Assembly (NCBI GenBank): GCA_003161495.1
Contig: PMOP01000065.1
Location: 1 to 11,845, forward strand
Direction: 5' to 3'
Origin: Acidobacteriota bacterium
GTDB taxonomy: Bacteria > Acidobacteriota > Terriglobia > Acidiferrales > UBA7541
Length of the DNA: 11,845 nucleotides
Both the position numbers and the translations under genes were made by a program. Of this stretch, positions 1 through 7,651 are shown in pieces; within the stretch, counting starts at the first letter, position 1; each line of letters opens with the position of its first letter. The notes below the pieces were generated by a model. That model did not search any database, was not told where the DNA came from, and worked only from the letters and a program-made list of their open reading frames with translations.

Positions 1-38
1 CCGTTTGCAATGCCGATGGTATGAATCGTTTGAGCCAT
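1..38 (-). CDS. Probable 5' end of an unidentified minus-strand gene (partial)
   Basis: Read on the minus strand, an ATG at 38-36 opens a frame that stays open to the window edge and gives MAQTIHTIGIANG. A Shine-Dalgarno-like AGAGGA sits just upstream (minus strand 47-42), 3 nt before the ATG, which is what suggests a real start. Only 13 codons are visible, so no family can be assigned. If real, it is transcribed divergently from the sensor kinase gene and shares its upstream region. Chance occurrence of an ATG with a purine-rich leader is possible, so the call is tentative. Confidence 0.4.
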   Translation of the reverse strand, partial: MAQTIHTIGIAN

Positions 39-95
39 AGGTCCTCTGTAGGCGGCAGGCTACAAGGCCTGAATCGCAAGACGCCATTCTACACC

Positions 96-117
96 ATCCG
101 CAAATGCGCTTGCGGAT
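96..117. repeat. Short perfect inverted repeat, 8-bp arms
   Basis: ATCCGCAA (96-103) and TTGCGGAT (110-117) are perfect reverse complements around a 6-nt loop, ATGCGC. It lies between the putative minus-strand start at 38 and the putative promoter at 226-254. It has no following T-run, so it is not an obvious intrinsic terminator. It could be an operator or a leader hairpin of the minus-strand gene. Confidence 0.5.
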
Positions 118-225
118 CTCGCCGGTTGTATAACGGGCCTGCAAGGTCAAAGTTAATCTCCCCAGGGCCCTGGTGCAAAGGCTGCTGCCGGTTATCAAAG
201 TACGAACGCACATATTATTTGAGGG

Positions 226-254
226 TTGACGGGATGACAAATTGATCTAAGAAT
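226..254 (+). promoter_or_regulatory. Putative sigma-70-type promoter of the signalling operon
   Basis: TTGACG (226-231, 5 of 6 to the -35 consensus) is separated by 17 nt from AAGAAT (249-254, 4 of 6 to the -10 consensus). Transcription would start near 261, leaving an untranslated leader of roughly 77 nt before the kinase ATG at 338. The spacing is ideal but the -10 is weak, and acidobacterial promoters are poorly characterised. Confidence 0.4.
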
Positions 255-337
255 GGTGTCACCCCCTTTATAGGTCTACGTCCTGCTTTCATTTCCACCC
301 ACCGGGCCGATAGATACTATTTTTACAGGCGAATTCA

Positions 338-1798
338 ATGACATTCAAAAATAAAGTCATTGCAGGCTTTGGAAGCGCACTGACCATTCTCATTCTCGTC
401 GGTGTTCTCTCGTACCGAAGCATGGTCCAGAGCGACAAAGACCGGGATTGGCTGACGCATTCGCTCATCGTGATTGCGAAGCTCGATTCCGTTCTCAACA
501 ATATGCTCGAAATCGAATCGGACGAGCGTGGGTACATCCTTGCAGGAGAGGCAGCGTACCTGGGAACCTACAGCATGGCCCATGATCGTGTGCACCAAAA
601 CTTGAAGGACATTCGCGATTTGATTGGCGACAATCCAACTCAAACTCGCGCCCTCGACCGTGTGGAGCCGATGATTTCGGATAGGCTGGAAATCGCTCGC
701 GAACAAATCGAACTCCGTACCTTATGGGGACTGGCGGCGGGGGCCGAATCAGTGCGTGCCGGCACGGGAAAAAGATCAATGGATCAGATTCGAGGTCAGC
801 TCGCCGAGATGATGCAGGAAGAAGACCGGTTGTTGAAGCTTCGGACGGAAGAGGCAGCCAAAAGTTCACGCAACGCCAGAACTGCGATTGTGACGGGAGA
901 GGTCTTGGCTGTTAGTTTCCTATGCATTGCCGGAATTGTGGTGGGGCAAGAAATGGGGCAGCGCAGGCGTGCCGAGGAGGAAGTTCACAAGCTCAATGTG
1001 GACTTGGAGCAGCGCGTTGCCGATCGGACCGCCGAATTGAACGAGCGCGCCAAGGATTTGGAGCGTTCCAACAGCGAACTGCAGATGTTCGCCTATGTAG
1101 CCTCGCACGATTTGCAGGAGCCTTTGCGCATGGTGGCGAGCTTCACGCAACTCCTGGCCAAACGGTACGGCGACAAACTCGATGATGACGCGCGCGACTT
1201 CATCAACTTCGCCGTGGACGGGGCCACACGCATGCAGACTTTGATCTCTGACCTGCTCGAGTATTCCAGGGTCGGAACGCAGGGAAAACCATTCGCGCCT
1301 ACCGACGCCAATGCGCTCCTTCAAAAGGTTTTGGAGAGTCTCCGGTTCGCGATCGAGGAGAGCGGAGCAGTGATTTCAAGCGATCCTTTGCCTATGGTCA
1401 TGGCCGATCCTCGGCAGCTTGGCCAGCTATTTCAGAACCTGCTTACGAACGCCATCAAATTTCGGGGAGCGGACCCACCTCACGTCCGGATTTCAATCGA
1501 GAGGAACGGAAGCGACTGGAAGATCTCGGTCCGCGATAACGGTATCGGCATCTCGCAAGAACACGCCGATCGCATCTTTGTGATCTTTCAACGGCTTCAT
1601 ACCAAAACCGAGTATCCCGGCACGGGCATTGGGTTGGCCATTTGCAAGAAAATCGTCGAACGGCACAGCGGACGCATATGGATCGAGCCGTCCCCGGGAG
1701 GAGGAACCACGTTCTGCTTCACGATTCCGGTTCTGGAAGACCGCAAAATACAGGGGAGAATACCGAATGAATTTCGAGTCCCAGCCCTTGCCCATTGA
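338..1798 (+). CDS. CHASE3-domain sensor histidine kinase
   Basis: Membrane-bound sensor kinase of 486 aa. Seen: a TM helix at about residues 6-26, an extracytoplasmic sensor at about 30-178 with the CHASE3 signature ([21 protein letters not shown], residues 58-78), a second TM at about 183-203, a coiled coil at about 207-250, a HisKA domain with phospho-acceptor H257 (SHDLQEPL), and a HATPase domain with N-box N367/N371, G1 box DNGIGI (400-405) and G2 box GTGIGL (428-433). All catalytic boxes are intact. CHASE3 is an extracytoplasmic sensory domain whose ligands are generally unknown, so the signal cannot be named. The start has a weak AGG at 327-329, 8 nt upstream. The 3' end overlaps the next gene, a response regulator, by 32 bp, so the two are very likely co-translated and this kinase is the likely phosphodonor of that regulator. 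Confidence 0.93.
   Translation: MTFKNKVIAGFGSALTILILVGVLSYRSMVQSDKDRDWLTHSLIVIAKLDSVLNNMLEIESDERGYILAGEAAYLGTYSMAHDRVHQNLKDIRDLIGDNPTQTRALDRVEPMISDRLEIAREQIELRTLWGLAAGAESVRAGTGKRSMDQIRGQLAEMMQEEDRLLKLRTEEAAKSSRNARTAIVTGEVLAVSFLCIAGIVVGQEMGQRRRAEEEVHKLNVDLEQRVADRTAELNERAKDLERSNSELQMFAYVASHDLQEPLRMVASFTQLLAKRYGDKLDDDARDFINFAVDGATRMQTLISDLLEYSRVGTQGKPFAPTDANALLQKVLESLRFAIEESGAVISSDPLPMVMADPRQLGQLFQNLLTNAIKFRGADPPHVRISIERNGSDWKISVRDNGIGISQEHADRIFVIFQRLHTKTEYPGTGIGLAICKKIVERHSGRIWIEPSPGGGTTFCFTIPVLEDRKIQGRIPNEFRVPALAH
1753..1758 (+). promoter_or_regulatory. Ribosome binding site setting the response regulator start
   Basis: GGGGAG lies 8 nt before the ATG at 1767, inside the end of the kinase gene. 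It favours this start over the longer frame beginning at 1629, whose extra 46 codons only duplicate kinase-coding sequence in another frame and do not resemble a receiver domain. Confidence 0.75.
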
Positions 1799-2216
1799 TA
1801 TCCTGCTCGTGGAAGACAATGCGGGTGATATCCGGCTTACCCAGGAAGTTTTGAAGACCAGCAAAGTACGCAATAATCTGATTGTCGCGAACAACGGACA
1901 GGAAGCGCTGAATTGCCTCCGCAAGCAGGGAAAATATGCAGGCACGGCGCGCCCGGACTTGATTCTCCTTGATCTCAATCTCCCGGTAATGGACGGCAGG
2001 GAAGTTCTGGAAAAGATCAAGGCTGACCCGGACCTCAAGCGCATTCCTGTCGTGATCCTTACTACGTCAAAGGCCGAAGAAGACATTCTGAAGACGTACA
2101 ACCTGCACGCCAATTGCTACGTAACGAAACCCGTGGATCTGGACCAATTCGTCAAAGTTGTGAAATCCCTGGAAGACTTTTGGCTGGTCATCGTCAAACT
2201 TCCCAAAGGTGAGTGA
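1767..2216 (+). CDS. Single-domain response regulator, Rcp1-like
   Basis: A 149-aa receiver domain with no output domain. Conserved residues are visible: acidic pair E16/D17 (ILLVEDN), phospho-acceptor D69 (LILLDLNLP), T99 (VILTTSK) and K121-P122 ([10 protein letters not shown]). The stretch from [13 protein letters not shown] to the LEDFWL-IVKLP tail is typical of regulators of the cyanobacterial Rcp1 type, which take phosphate from phytochrome-like and other sensor kinases. The start at 1767 is chosen for its ribosome binding site and because the receiver fold begins there. The gene overlaps the upstream kinase by 32 bp and ends 3 nt before the next kinase gene. It probably works as a phosphate shuttle or protein-protein switch. 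The downstream partner is not visible, although the hybrid kinase encoded next is the obvious candidate. Confidence 0.92.
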   Translation: MNFESQPLPIDILLVEDNAGDIRLTQEVLKTSKVRNNLIVANNGQEALNCLRKQGKYAGTARPDLILLDLNLPVMDGREVLEKIKADPDLKRIPVVILTTSKAEEDILKTYNLHANCYVTKPVDLDQFVKVVKSLEDFWLVIVKLPKGE

Positions 2217-2219
2217 AAA

Positions 2220-3392
2220 GTGAGCGATCAGCGACAAACGGTTCTACTGGTCGAGGATAATCCCGGCGATGCCCGGCTGATCCGGGAATCGCTCACGGAT
2301 TTGAGCGGGAATATGTTCGACCTGGAGACCGCCGACCGGCTGGCGACTGCTCTCTTGCGTCTAGGCGCAGGAGGGATCGACGCAATTCTTCTGGACCTGG
2401 CGCTTCCTGACAGCAAGGGTGGGGAGACATTCAAGAGGGCGAAGGCTCAAGCCCCCACTGTTCCCATTATTGTGCTCACCGGCCTCGGAGATGAAACACT
2501 GGCTCTGAAAATGGTGCAGGATGGGGCGCAAGACTACTTAATGAAGATTGGCCTGAATGGCAGCACCCTGTCACGCGCGATCCGATATGCGATCGAGCGC
2601 GAGAAGTCTGAACAGAAAATTCGCGGGTTTAATGAAGAACTAGAAGGGCGTGTCCAGGAACGCACCTCGGAACTGGAAGCCATCAATCAGGAACTGGAAG
2701 CCTTTAGCGATTCGGTCTCGCATGATCTGCGAGGGCCGCTTCATGTGATTGACGGTTTTTCAACCATGCTGGATGAAACATTCGGGCCTGTGCTGGGCCC
2801 CACTGGGAAAAAATATCTCCAACACATCCATAAGGGCGTTCAGGAGATGGCCGGGATCATAGAGGGCTTGTTGAATCTATCCCGGCTTGGACGACGGGAG
2901 TTGAAGAAGCATCCGACTCGTCTTGATGAAATCGTTGAGTCAGTTATAGCGGACATCAAGATCGAAACCCAGAGCAGGCAAATCATCTGGAAAGTTGGAG
3001 CGTTGCCGCTTGTTGATTGCGACCAGGGCCTAATGAGGCAGGTGCTTGTCAACCTGATTGGAAATTCGGTCAAGTACACAAGCCGGCGCGAGGTCGCCGA
3101 GATCGAGATTGGCGAGACCACAATTGGCGATGAAAGGGCAATCTTCGTTCGAGACAACGGCGCGGGATTTGACATGAAGTGCGCCGATAAACTATTTGGC
3201 GCGTTTCAGCGGCTTCATCGGGAGGAGGAGTTCGAAGGCACCGGAATCGGCTTGGCGACCGTTCGCCGCATTGTCCAGCGGCATGGAGGCCGCATTTGGG
3301 CGGAAGCGGAATCGGACAAAGGCGCTACGTTCTACTTCACTTTGGGCTCGGGAAAACCGAGTCTTGCCGCAACAGAGGCGAAACCGTCTTAG
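2220..3392 (+). CDS. Hybrid receiver-histidine kinase (REC-HisKA-HATPase)
   Basis: A soluble 390-aa protein starting with GTG. AGGTGA at 2207-2212, inside the preceding gene, gives a 7-nt-spaced ribosome binding site. Domains: receiver at about residues 6-125 (E12/D13, phospho-acceptor D59 in ILLDLALP, T87, K109), a coiled-coil linker at about 125-160, HisKA with H168 (SHDLRGPL), and HATPase with N278/N282, DNGAGF (312-317) and GTGIGL (340-345). There is no transmembrane segment or sensor domain, so input probably comes through phosphorylation of the N-terminal receiver. The usual K-P at the end of the receiver is K-I here. Its kinase core resembles that of the first kinase of the operon (for example FQRLH followed by EGTGIGLA, versus FQRLH and PGTGIGLA), suggesting an old duplication. 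With the two upstream genes it forms a relay lacking any DNA-binding output. Confidence 0.92.
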   Translation: MSDQRQTVLLVEDNPGDARLIRESLTDLSGNMFDLETADRLATALLRLGAGGIDAILLDLALPDSKGGETFKRAKAQAPTVPIIVLTGLGDETLALKMVQDGAQDYLMKIGLNGSTLSRAIRYAIEREKSEQKIRGFNEELEGRVQERTSELEAINQELEAFSDSVSHDLRGPLHVIDGFSTMLDETFGPVLGPTGKKYLQHIHKGVQEMAGIIEGLLNLSRLGRRELKKHPTRLDEIVESVIADIKIETQSRQIIWKVGALPLVDCDQGLMRQVLVNLIGNSVKYTSRREVAEIEIGETTIGDERAIFVRDNGAGFDMKCADKLFGAFQRLHREEEFEGTGIGLATVRRIVQRHGGRIWAEAESDKGATFYFTLGSGKPSLAATEAKPS

Positions 3393-3529
3393 GGATTCGG
3401 CGGATGCGTCGGAGGGACGGCTTTTCCTGTGGCGGCGACGATCTGCTAAAACACTTTTAATAATTCCATAAAGAAGTGATATCCTCCGCGTTGAATCAGG
3501 TTGTCGCAGAATTTTAAGCTGACGACTAC

Positions 3530-3533
3530 GGAG
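3530..3533 (+). promoter_or_regulatory. Ribosome binding site setting the hydrolase start
   Basis: GGAG at 3530-3533 is 8 nt before the ATG at 3542. A GTG start at 3533 in the same frame would overlap this site and have no site of its own, so ATG 3542 is preferred. Confidence 0.7.
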
Positions 3534-3541
3534 TGACTTAC

Positions 3542-4432
3542 ATGGACCGAAAAAAAGCGACGGATTTCCCGCAGGAATTGCTGGACCACTTTGACAAGTA
3601 CGTTCATGGCGACATCAGCCGCCGTGAATTTCTGGATCGCGCGAATAAGTATGCGGTTGGCGGCTTGACGGCTGTGGCGATTTGGGAGAGCCTCCGGCCG
3701 AATTACGCTTTCGCACAGCAGGTGCCCAAGGACGACGATCGAATCAAGGCGGGATACGAAACCGTCTCCTCGCCGCAAGGCAATGGAAGCATCAAGGGGT
3801 ATTACGCGCGTCCGGCGAAAGCCGCCGGGAAGTTGCCGGGAGTTCTGGTCATTCACGAAAACCGTGGCTTGAATCCCTATATCGAAGACGTGGCGCGGCG
3901 TCTGGCTGTCGCCAATTTCCTCGCATTTGCGCCGGATGGACTGACATCCTTGGGCGGGTATCCCGGCGATGAGGAAAAGGCCACGGCCCTTTTTCCAAAA
4001 GTTGATCAAGTCAAAATGTTTGAAGATTTTGTCGCTTCCTACAATTGGCTGAAGGCTCGCCCGGAATGCACGGGCAAGATGGGAGCCGTCGGCTTCTGCT
4101 TCGGCGGAACAACGGTCAACAAACTGGCGGTGCGACTGCCGGATCTTGCCGCCGCAGTCCCGTTCTACGGCGGACAACCCTCAGCCGATGATACAGCCAA
4201 GATCAAGGCGCCTCTCCTGCTTCACTACGCATCGCTCGATACACGCATCACGGGCGGGTGGCCGGCTTGGGAGGAAGCTCTGAAAGCCAACCACATCACC
4301 TACACCGCGTACATTTATGACGGCGCGAATCACGGTTTCCACAACGATACGACGCCGCGCTATGACGAGGCTGCTGCCAAGCTGGCGTGGCAGCGCACGC
4401 TCGACTTTTTTAATAAATATTTGAGAAGTTGA
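3542..4432 (+). CDS. yghX: Exported dienelactone hydrolase family protein (YghX type)
   Basis: An alpha/beta hydrolase of 296 aa. The N-terminus ([26 protein letters not shown], then a hydrophobic stretch and PNYAFAQ) contains a twin-arginine motif (R27-R28) after an unusually long n-region, with likely cleavage near AFA-Q (residue 58). This predicts folded export by Tat. The catalytic triad of dienelactone hydrolase is intact: nucleophile C186 in GFCFGG, D233 (SLDTRI) and H264 (GANHGF). The C-D and D-H distances (47 and 31) match the classical enzyme closely, and E106 (HENRGL) corresponds to its conserved Glu. The whole sequence strongly resembles E. coli YghX, including [12 protein letters not shown] and the [10 protein letters not shown] to LAWQRTL tail. 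The family hydrolyses lactones or esters, but the physiological substrate of YghX-type members is not established. A 149-bp gap from the kinase operon suggests separate transcription. Confidence 0.92.
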   Translation: MDRKKATDFPQELLDHFDKYVHGDISRREFLDRANKYAVGGLTAVAIWESLRPNYAFAQQVPKDDDRIKAGYETVSSPQGNGSIKGYYARPAKAAGKLPGVLVIHENRGLNPYIEDVARRLAVANFLAFAPDGLTSLGGYPGDEEKATALFPKVDQVKMFEDFVASYNWLKARPECTGKMGAVGFCFGGTTVNKLAVRLPDLAAAVPFYGGQPSADDTAKIKAPLLLHYASLDTRITGGWPAWEEALKANHITYTAYIYDGANHGFHNDTTPRYDEAAAKLAWQRTLDFFNKYLRS

Positions 4433-4455
4433 GGGGAACTTGGATTTTTGAGTCG

Positions 4456-4559
4456 AGTAGCACAGGCACTCTTGCCTGTGCGATTTTCGCAAATCGCAAT
4501 TACGCCTGTGGTGTTTTGACAGCCTACAAAACCACACAGGCAGGAGTGCCTGTGCTACT
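4456..4559. repeat. REPIN-like nested inverted repeat in a convergent junction
   Basis: Left arm 4456-4480 and right arm 4535-4559 are 25 bp each and match as reverse complements at 24 of 25 positions, separated by 54 bp. Each arm is itself a small hairpin: CACAGGCA, 4 nt, TGCCTGTG (8 bp stem). Two REP-type palindromes in opposite orientation is the structure called REPIN or BIME. The element fills the gap between the hydrolase stop (4432) and the end of the convergent dehydrogenase gene (4565). The same arm pattern recurs at 10876-10959. It may serve as a bidirectional terminator; membership in a dispersed family is inferred. Confidence 0.85.
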
Positions 4560-4564
4560 GAAAC

Positions 4565-6592
4565 CTAATTCGCCGGCAGGCGATACGCGATCAATTCACC
4601 CGGATAGTTCGGCCCACTGATGGCGACCACAATGTATTGCTGCCCGTTGAGCATGTAGGTCATAGGCGATCCGCTCTGGGGCGCCGGCATGTAGACTGCT
4701 CCGGCGTCCTTACCTGTCGCTTTGTCGTAAGCGCGCAGCATCGCGCCACGCATTCCGGAAGCGGTCGTTGTATTTATGCCTTCGCCTGCGATGACGAGTG
4801 TCTTCGTCGTCAGTGTGCCGATCAGACTGGCGCTTCCCGTGCGAGGAATAGTCAACCCTGCGAGCGCGGGATTGTTTCGAACATTGTCTGGTGTCTCCCC
4901 GTGCGCGATTTGCCAAACGAATTCACCTTTGTCGAGATTGATGGCCGTAATGCGTCCGTACGGGGGTTTCAACAGCGGCATCCCCCGGACAGTCAAAACC
5001 GGTTCGCCACTCTCAGGATTCGGCGCGGGTATCGGAGGCGCGCCCATGGCCCTTCCTGCGCGAGGAATAGCGCCCGCAGTGCCTTGCACGTACTCCACGT
5101 CCGAGATTTTCGGGTCGGGCGAGGGAACAAGGCCGAGGGCCGCGATATCGCTTCTCGAATACACGTACAGGATGTGGGTATCGGGATCGTAGGATCCGCC
5201 GGGCCAATTCGCTCCGCCGAGCGCTCCGGGCGAGACGATGCTGGCCAGGGGACCATCGGCTTTGCTCACCGAGGGCGGCGTAAATAGCGGCCCAATTCTA
5301 TATTTTGAGACGAGTTTTTCGGCCTCGGCATGCAATTCCGGAGTGAAGTTAATCAAACTATCGCTCGATATGCCTTGATTGTCGAACGCGGGCGGCTTGG
5401 TCGGAAACGGTTGCGTTGGGGAGTACCATTCACCGGGAACATCTCCTTGCGGAACGGGCCGCTCCTCCAATGGCCAGATCGGCTCGCCGGTTTCGCGATT
5501 GAAAACGTAAAGGAAAGCTTGCTTCGTCGGTTGCGCTACCGCTTTTATTGTCCGGCCGCTCACCGTGATGTCAGCGAGAATCGGAGCGCATGGAATGTCC
5601 ATGTCCCACAATCCGTGATGCACGAGTTGATAGTGCCATTTCCGCTTTCCAGTTTCTAAATCCACTGCCACCAAACTTTCTCCAAACAAACCGTTGCCTG
5701 GCCGATCGCCTCCGAAGTAATCGCCCGTCGGCAACTCCACGGGCAAATACACGAGCCCGAGATTTTCATCCACGGAAATTTGTCCCCACACGCCGGTATT
5801 TCCCGTATAGGCCCAGGACTCCTTCAACCACGTATCGTTCCCATATTCGTTGGGAAGCGGAATGGTATGGAAAATCCAGAGGCGTTTTCCAGTTCGCACA
5901 TCAAATCCGCGGACGTAGCCCTTCACGTTTTTCCTGCTTTTTGGCACGCCGCCCGTCAGGTGCGCGGCTCCGACGATCACCACGTTGCGAGCCACCACAG
6001 GGGTTGAATGCAGTCCAACTTCGCCAGTAACCAAATCAATATCCTGGTCGTCGTCTTTTTTCAGGTCCACGACGCCGCCAACGCCAAAGCTCGGCACAGG
6101 GATGCCGCTCTTGGCATTCAGCGCGATGAGCCTGTAACCCGGCGTTACATACAAAATTCGCTCTTCCTTGCCGTCTGTCCAATAGGCCAATCCATGTCCT
6201 GAAAGCTGTCTGGGAGCATTGGCGCCACGATCACCTTCGTTCTCGCTGTGCATCCAGAGCAGTTCTCCGGTGGCTGCGTCCAGAGCCACGACCGCTCTTC
6301 GCGTTCCGCCCGTCGAATAGACCACCCCGTGAACCATCAGCGGCGTCGATTCAAATTTAAATTCAGGCCGCGGACCGAGCGAGTCCGTCTTGAAGCGCCA
6401 GGCGATGGCGAGCTTGTTGAAATTATCTGCATTGATCTGATCGAGCGGCGAATATCGCGTACTCGCAAGATCCCCGCCGTAAGTTCGCCACTCCCCATTT
6501 TTCGTGCCAGACTGCGCCGTTGCGGAGATGGCCACGCACAGCAAACACACAACCGGAGCGCAAAGCACAATCCAACGAGACAGGCGGTTCAT
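4565..6592 (-). CDS. Exported PQQ-dependent dehydrogenase (glucose-dehydrogenase-like quinoprotein)
   Basis: A periplasmic quinoprotein of 675 aa. A Sec signal peptide is clear: MNRLSR, then a hydrophobic core (about 8-22) and likely cleavage after ATA-26. The mature protein is a beta-propeller of PQQ repeats with the opening motif WRTYGGDLASTRYSPLDQI (35-53) and repeated blades such as VVALDAATGELLW (101-113) and VAVDLETGKRKW (308-319). HHGLWDMDIP (325-334) is close to the active-site stretch HDLWDMD of membrane glucose dehydrogenase, and K357 (QPTKQ) sits where that family has a catalytic lysine. The N-terminal membrane domain of E. coli Gcd is absent and there is no CXXCH haem site, so it is neither a Gcd nor a quinohaemoprotein. 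Substrate (sugar or alcohol) and electron acceptor are unknown. The start has an excellent ribosome binding site, AGGAGG, 6 nt upstream (minus strand 6604-6599). It lies 114 bp downstream of the anti-sigma gene on the same strand. Confidence 0.92.
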   Translation of the reverse strand: MNRLSRWIVLCAPVVCLLCVAISATAQSGTKNGEWRTYGGDLASTRYSPLDQINADNFNKLAIAWRFKTDSLGPRPEFKFESTPLMVHGVVYSTGGTRRAVVALDAATGELLWMHSENEGDRGANAPRQLSGHGLAYWTDGKEERILYVTPGYRLIALNAKSGIPVPSFGVGGVVDLKKDDDQDIDLVTGEVGLHSTPVVARNVVIVGAAHLTGGVPKSRKNVKGYVRGFDVRTGKRLWIFHTIPLPNEYGNDTWLKESWAYTGNTGVWGQISVDENLGLVYLPVELPTGDYFGGDRPGNGLFGESLVAVDLETGKRKWHYQLVHHGLWDMDIPCAPILADITVSGRTIKAVAQPTKQAFLYVFNRETGEPIWPLEERPVPQGDVPGEWYSPTQPFPTKPPAFDNQGISSDSLINFTPELHAEAEKLVSKYRIGPLFTPPSVSKADGPLASIVSPGALGGANWPGGSYDPDTHILYVYSRSDIAALGLVPSPDPKISDVEYVQGTAGAIPRAGRAMGAPPIPAPNPESGEPVLTVRGMPLLKPPYGRITAINLDKGEFVWQIAHGETPDNVRNNPALAGLTIPRTGSASLIGTLTTKTLVIAGEGINTTTASGMRGAMLRAYDKATGKDAGAVYMPAPQSGSPMTYMLNGQQYIVVAISGPNYPGELIAYRLPAN

Positions 6593-6706
6593 GAACTTCC
6601 TCCTCGGAAGGGCGAACCCTACATTCCTTGCACAATTTATCTGGCTGAGATGAGCGCCTTATTCTGTCCCGATTCTCCTCAGGAAACAAGAATATAGCTT
6701 TGAATG

Positions 6707-6952
6707 TTAGGTGGTCTTTGCGTTGCGGCGGAAGCGCTCGAGGAGCGCTGTGTGCAGCCTCTTGCGGACATCTTCGGGGAGAGGAACGGGTTCGGAGTTG
6801 CAGAAAATCTGGATGGTTTTGCGGGTGGTATCGACGACCAGGCGGCAATCGGTGCAGCGGGAAAGGTGCTGTTCGAGATCGATTCGCATGGTGGAATCGA
6901 GGACGCCGTCGAGATAACTCGTCAATTCGAGAATTACTTTCTTGCAGTTCAC
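6707..6952 (-). CDS. Soluble zinc-binding anti-sigma factor (zf-HC2)
   Basis: An 81-aa protein with the anti-sigma zinc-finger pattern H29-x3-C33-x2-C36 (HLSRCTDC) preceded by C3 near the N-terminus, and the typical context YLDG, then LEQHLSRC. Such domains hold ECF sigma factors inactive, often with redox or other stress control. There is no transmembrane helix and no extracytoplasmic domain, so it should be a cytoplasmic regulator rather than a membrane-spanning one. Translation begins at GTG 6952, which overlaps the sigma factor stop codon (GTGA, 6952-6949). This fixes the start and implies translational coupling with its target. Confidence 0.88.
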   Translation of the reverse strand: MNCKKVILELTSYLDGVLDSTMRIDLEQHLSRCTDCRLVVDTTRKTIQIFCNSEPVPLPEDVRKRLHTALLERFRRNAKTT

Positions 6953-7641
6953 TGCGTTTCACTCCGTCGAAAATACTTGTTGAGTTTTTGGCGGAGTTTC
7001 AGCCGCGCCCGCAATAAGCGCGATTTTACCGCCGCCTCGGAGATGCCCAGAATCTGGGCGGTCTCTTCCGTGGAAAGGCCCTCCTCGTCGCGCAGAAGGA
7101 AAGCGACGCGGAAAATAGGATCGAGTTCGCCGATTACGCCATTGAGAATTTCGTTGAGCTCCGTTTGGGCGAATTTCTTTTCGGGCGAAGGTCCCCAGTC
7201 CTCAATTTCGCGGAAGACGGAATCGTCGCCGTCGGTGCCCGGCAGCGGCTCATCGAGAGAAACCTGATTCGGACGCCGCTTGCGCAATTTCATCAGGGCT
7301 TCGTTGACCGCGATGCGCACCAGCCAGGTGTAAAAGCGGGAGTCGCCCTGAAACCTGTCCAGGTTCTGGTAGGACTTCATGAAGGCGTCTTGCATCACGT
7401 CTTCCGCGTCCTCTTTGTTTTGCGTGATGTTCATTCCCAGGCGAAAAATCTTCCGTTCGTAGCGATTCACGAGTTCTTCAAATGCGGACGTGTCGCCGCC
7501 CTTGGCCGCCGACACAAGTGCGGCTTCGTCGTCGCGGACGATTGTGGAAGCCAGCGGTTTGGGTTCGGTGGCGCTCACGTTCCAATGTGCTCCAGGCGGC
7601 TTTGCACGGAAGCCAGTTGCACTCATTTGGCAGGGTACCAT
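6949..7641 (-). CDS. ECF RNA polymerase sigma factor (RpoE/SigW-like)
   Basis: A group IV sigma factor of 230 aa. After an extended, poorly conserved N-terminus of about 35 residues come sigma region 2 (about 53-122: FEELVNRYERKIFRLGMNIT, EDAEDVMQDAFMKSY, FYTWLVRIAVNEALMKLRKRR) and sigma region 4 (about 168-220: LDPIFRVAFLLRDEEGLSTEETAQ, then the helix-turn-helix LGISEAAVKSRLLRARLKLR). An acidic linker (DEPLPGTDGDD) joins them. The start at 7641 is chosen because AAGGAG lies 4 nt upstream; an ATG at 7656 and another at 7626 are in frame but have poorer sites. The gene is followed by its cognate anti-sigma with a 4-bp overlap. It is transcribed divergently from the DNA glycosylase gene. No canonical ECF autoregulatory promoter was seen upstream. 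Confidence 0.93.
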   Translation of the reverse strand: MVPCQMSATGFRAKPPGAHWNVSATEPKPLASTIVRDDEAALVSAAKGGDTSAFEELVNRYERKIFRLGMNITQNKEDAEDVMQDAFMKSYQNLDRFQGDSRFYTWLVRIAVNEALMKLRKRRPNQVSLDEPLPGTDGDDSVFREIEDWGPSPEKKFAQTELNEILNGVIGELDPIFRVAFLLRDEEGLSTEETAQILGISEAAVKSRLLRARLKLRQKLNKYFRRSETQ

Positions 7642-7645
7642 AGTT

Positions 7646-7651
7646 CTCCTT
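7646..7651 (-). promoter_or_regulatory. Ribosome binding site setting the sigma factor start
   Basis: On the minus strand AAGGAG precedes the ATG at 7641 by 4 nt (AACT). It supports this start over the ATG at 7656, whose only candidate site (AGGA) is about 2 nt away, and over the ATG at 7626, which has none. Confidence 0.65.

Larger units (their letters stand above)
39..337. promoter_or_regulatory. Non-coding region upstream of the signalling operon
   Basis: About 300 bp with no convincing gene. A short plus-strand reading frame crosses it (21-245), but it has no ribosome binding site and no recognisable protein. The region contains a perfect 8-bp hairpin (96-117) and a sigma-70-like promoter (226-254) for the kinase gene. 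If the minus-strand start at 38 is real, this is a shared divergent control region. Confidence 0.5.

Noticed and set aside
21..245. Plus-strand 74-codon open frame in the upstream region
   Set aside because: No ribosome binding site, no recognisable motif, overlaps the better-supported minus-strand start and the regulatory hairpin.
1629..1766. Longer N-terminus for the response regulator (start at 1629)
   Set aside because: The extra residues are an out-of-frame reading of the kinase gene and do not resemble a receiver domain; the ATG at 1767 has a well-spaced ribosome binding site.
4433..4564. Insertion sequence remnant between the hydrolase and the dehydrogenase
   Set aside because: No transposase fragment and no target-site duplication was visible; the nested palindromes fit a REP doublet better.
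4637..6202. Several plus-strand open frames opposite the PQQ dehydrogenase
   Set aside because: They mirror the coding strand of a clearly recognisable 675-aa protein and are Arg/Ser/Pro-rich, as expected for shadow frames.
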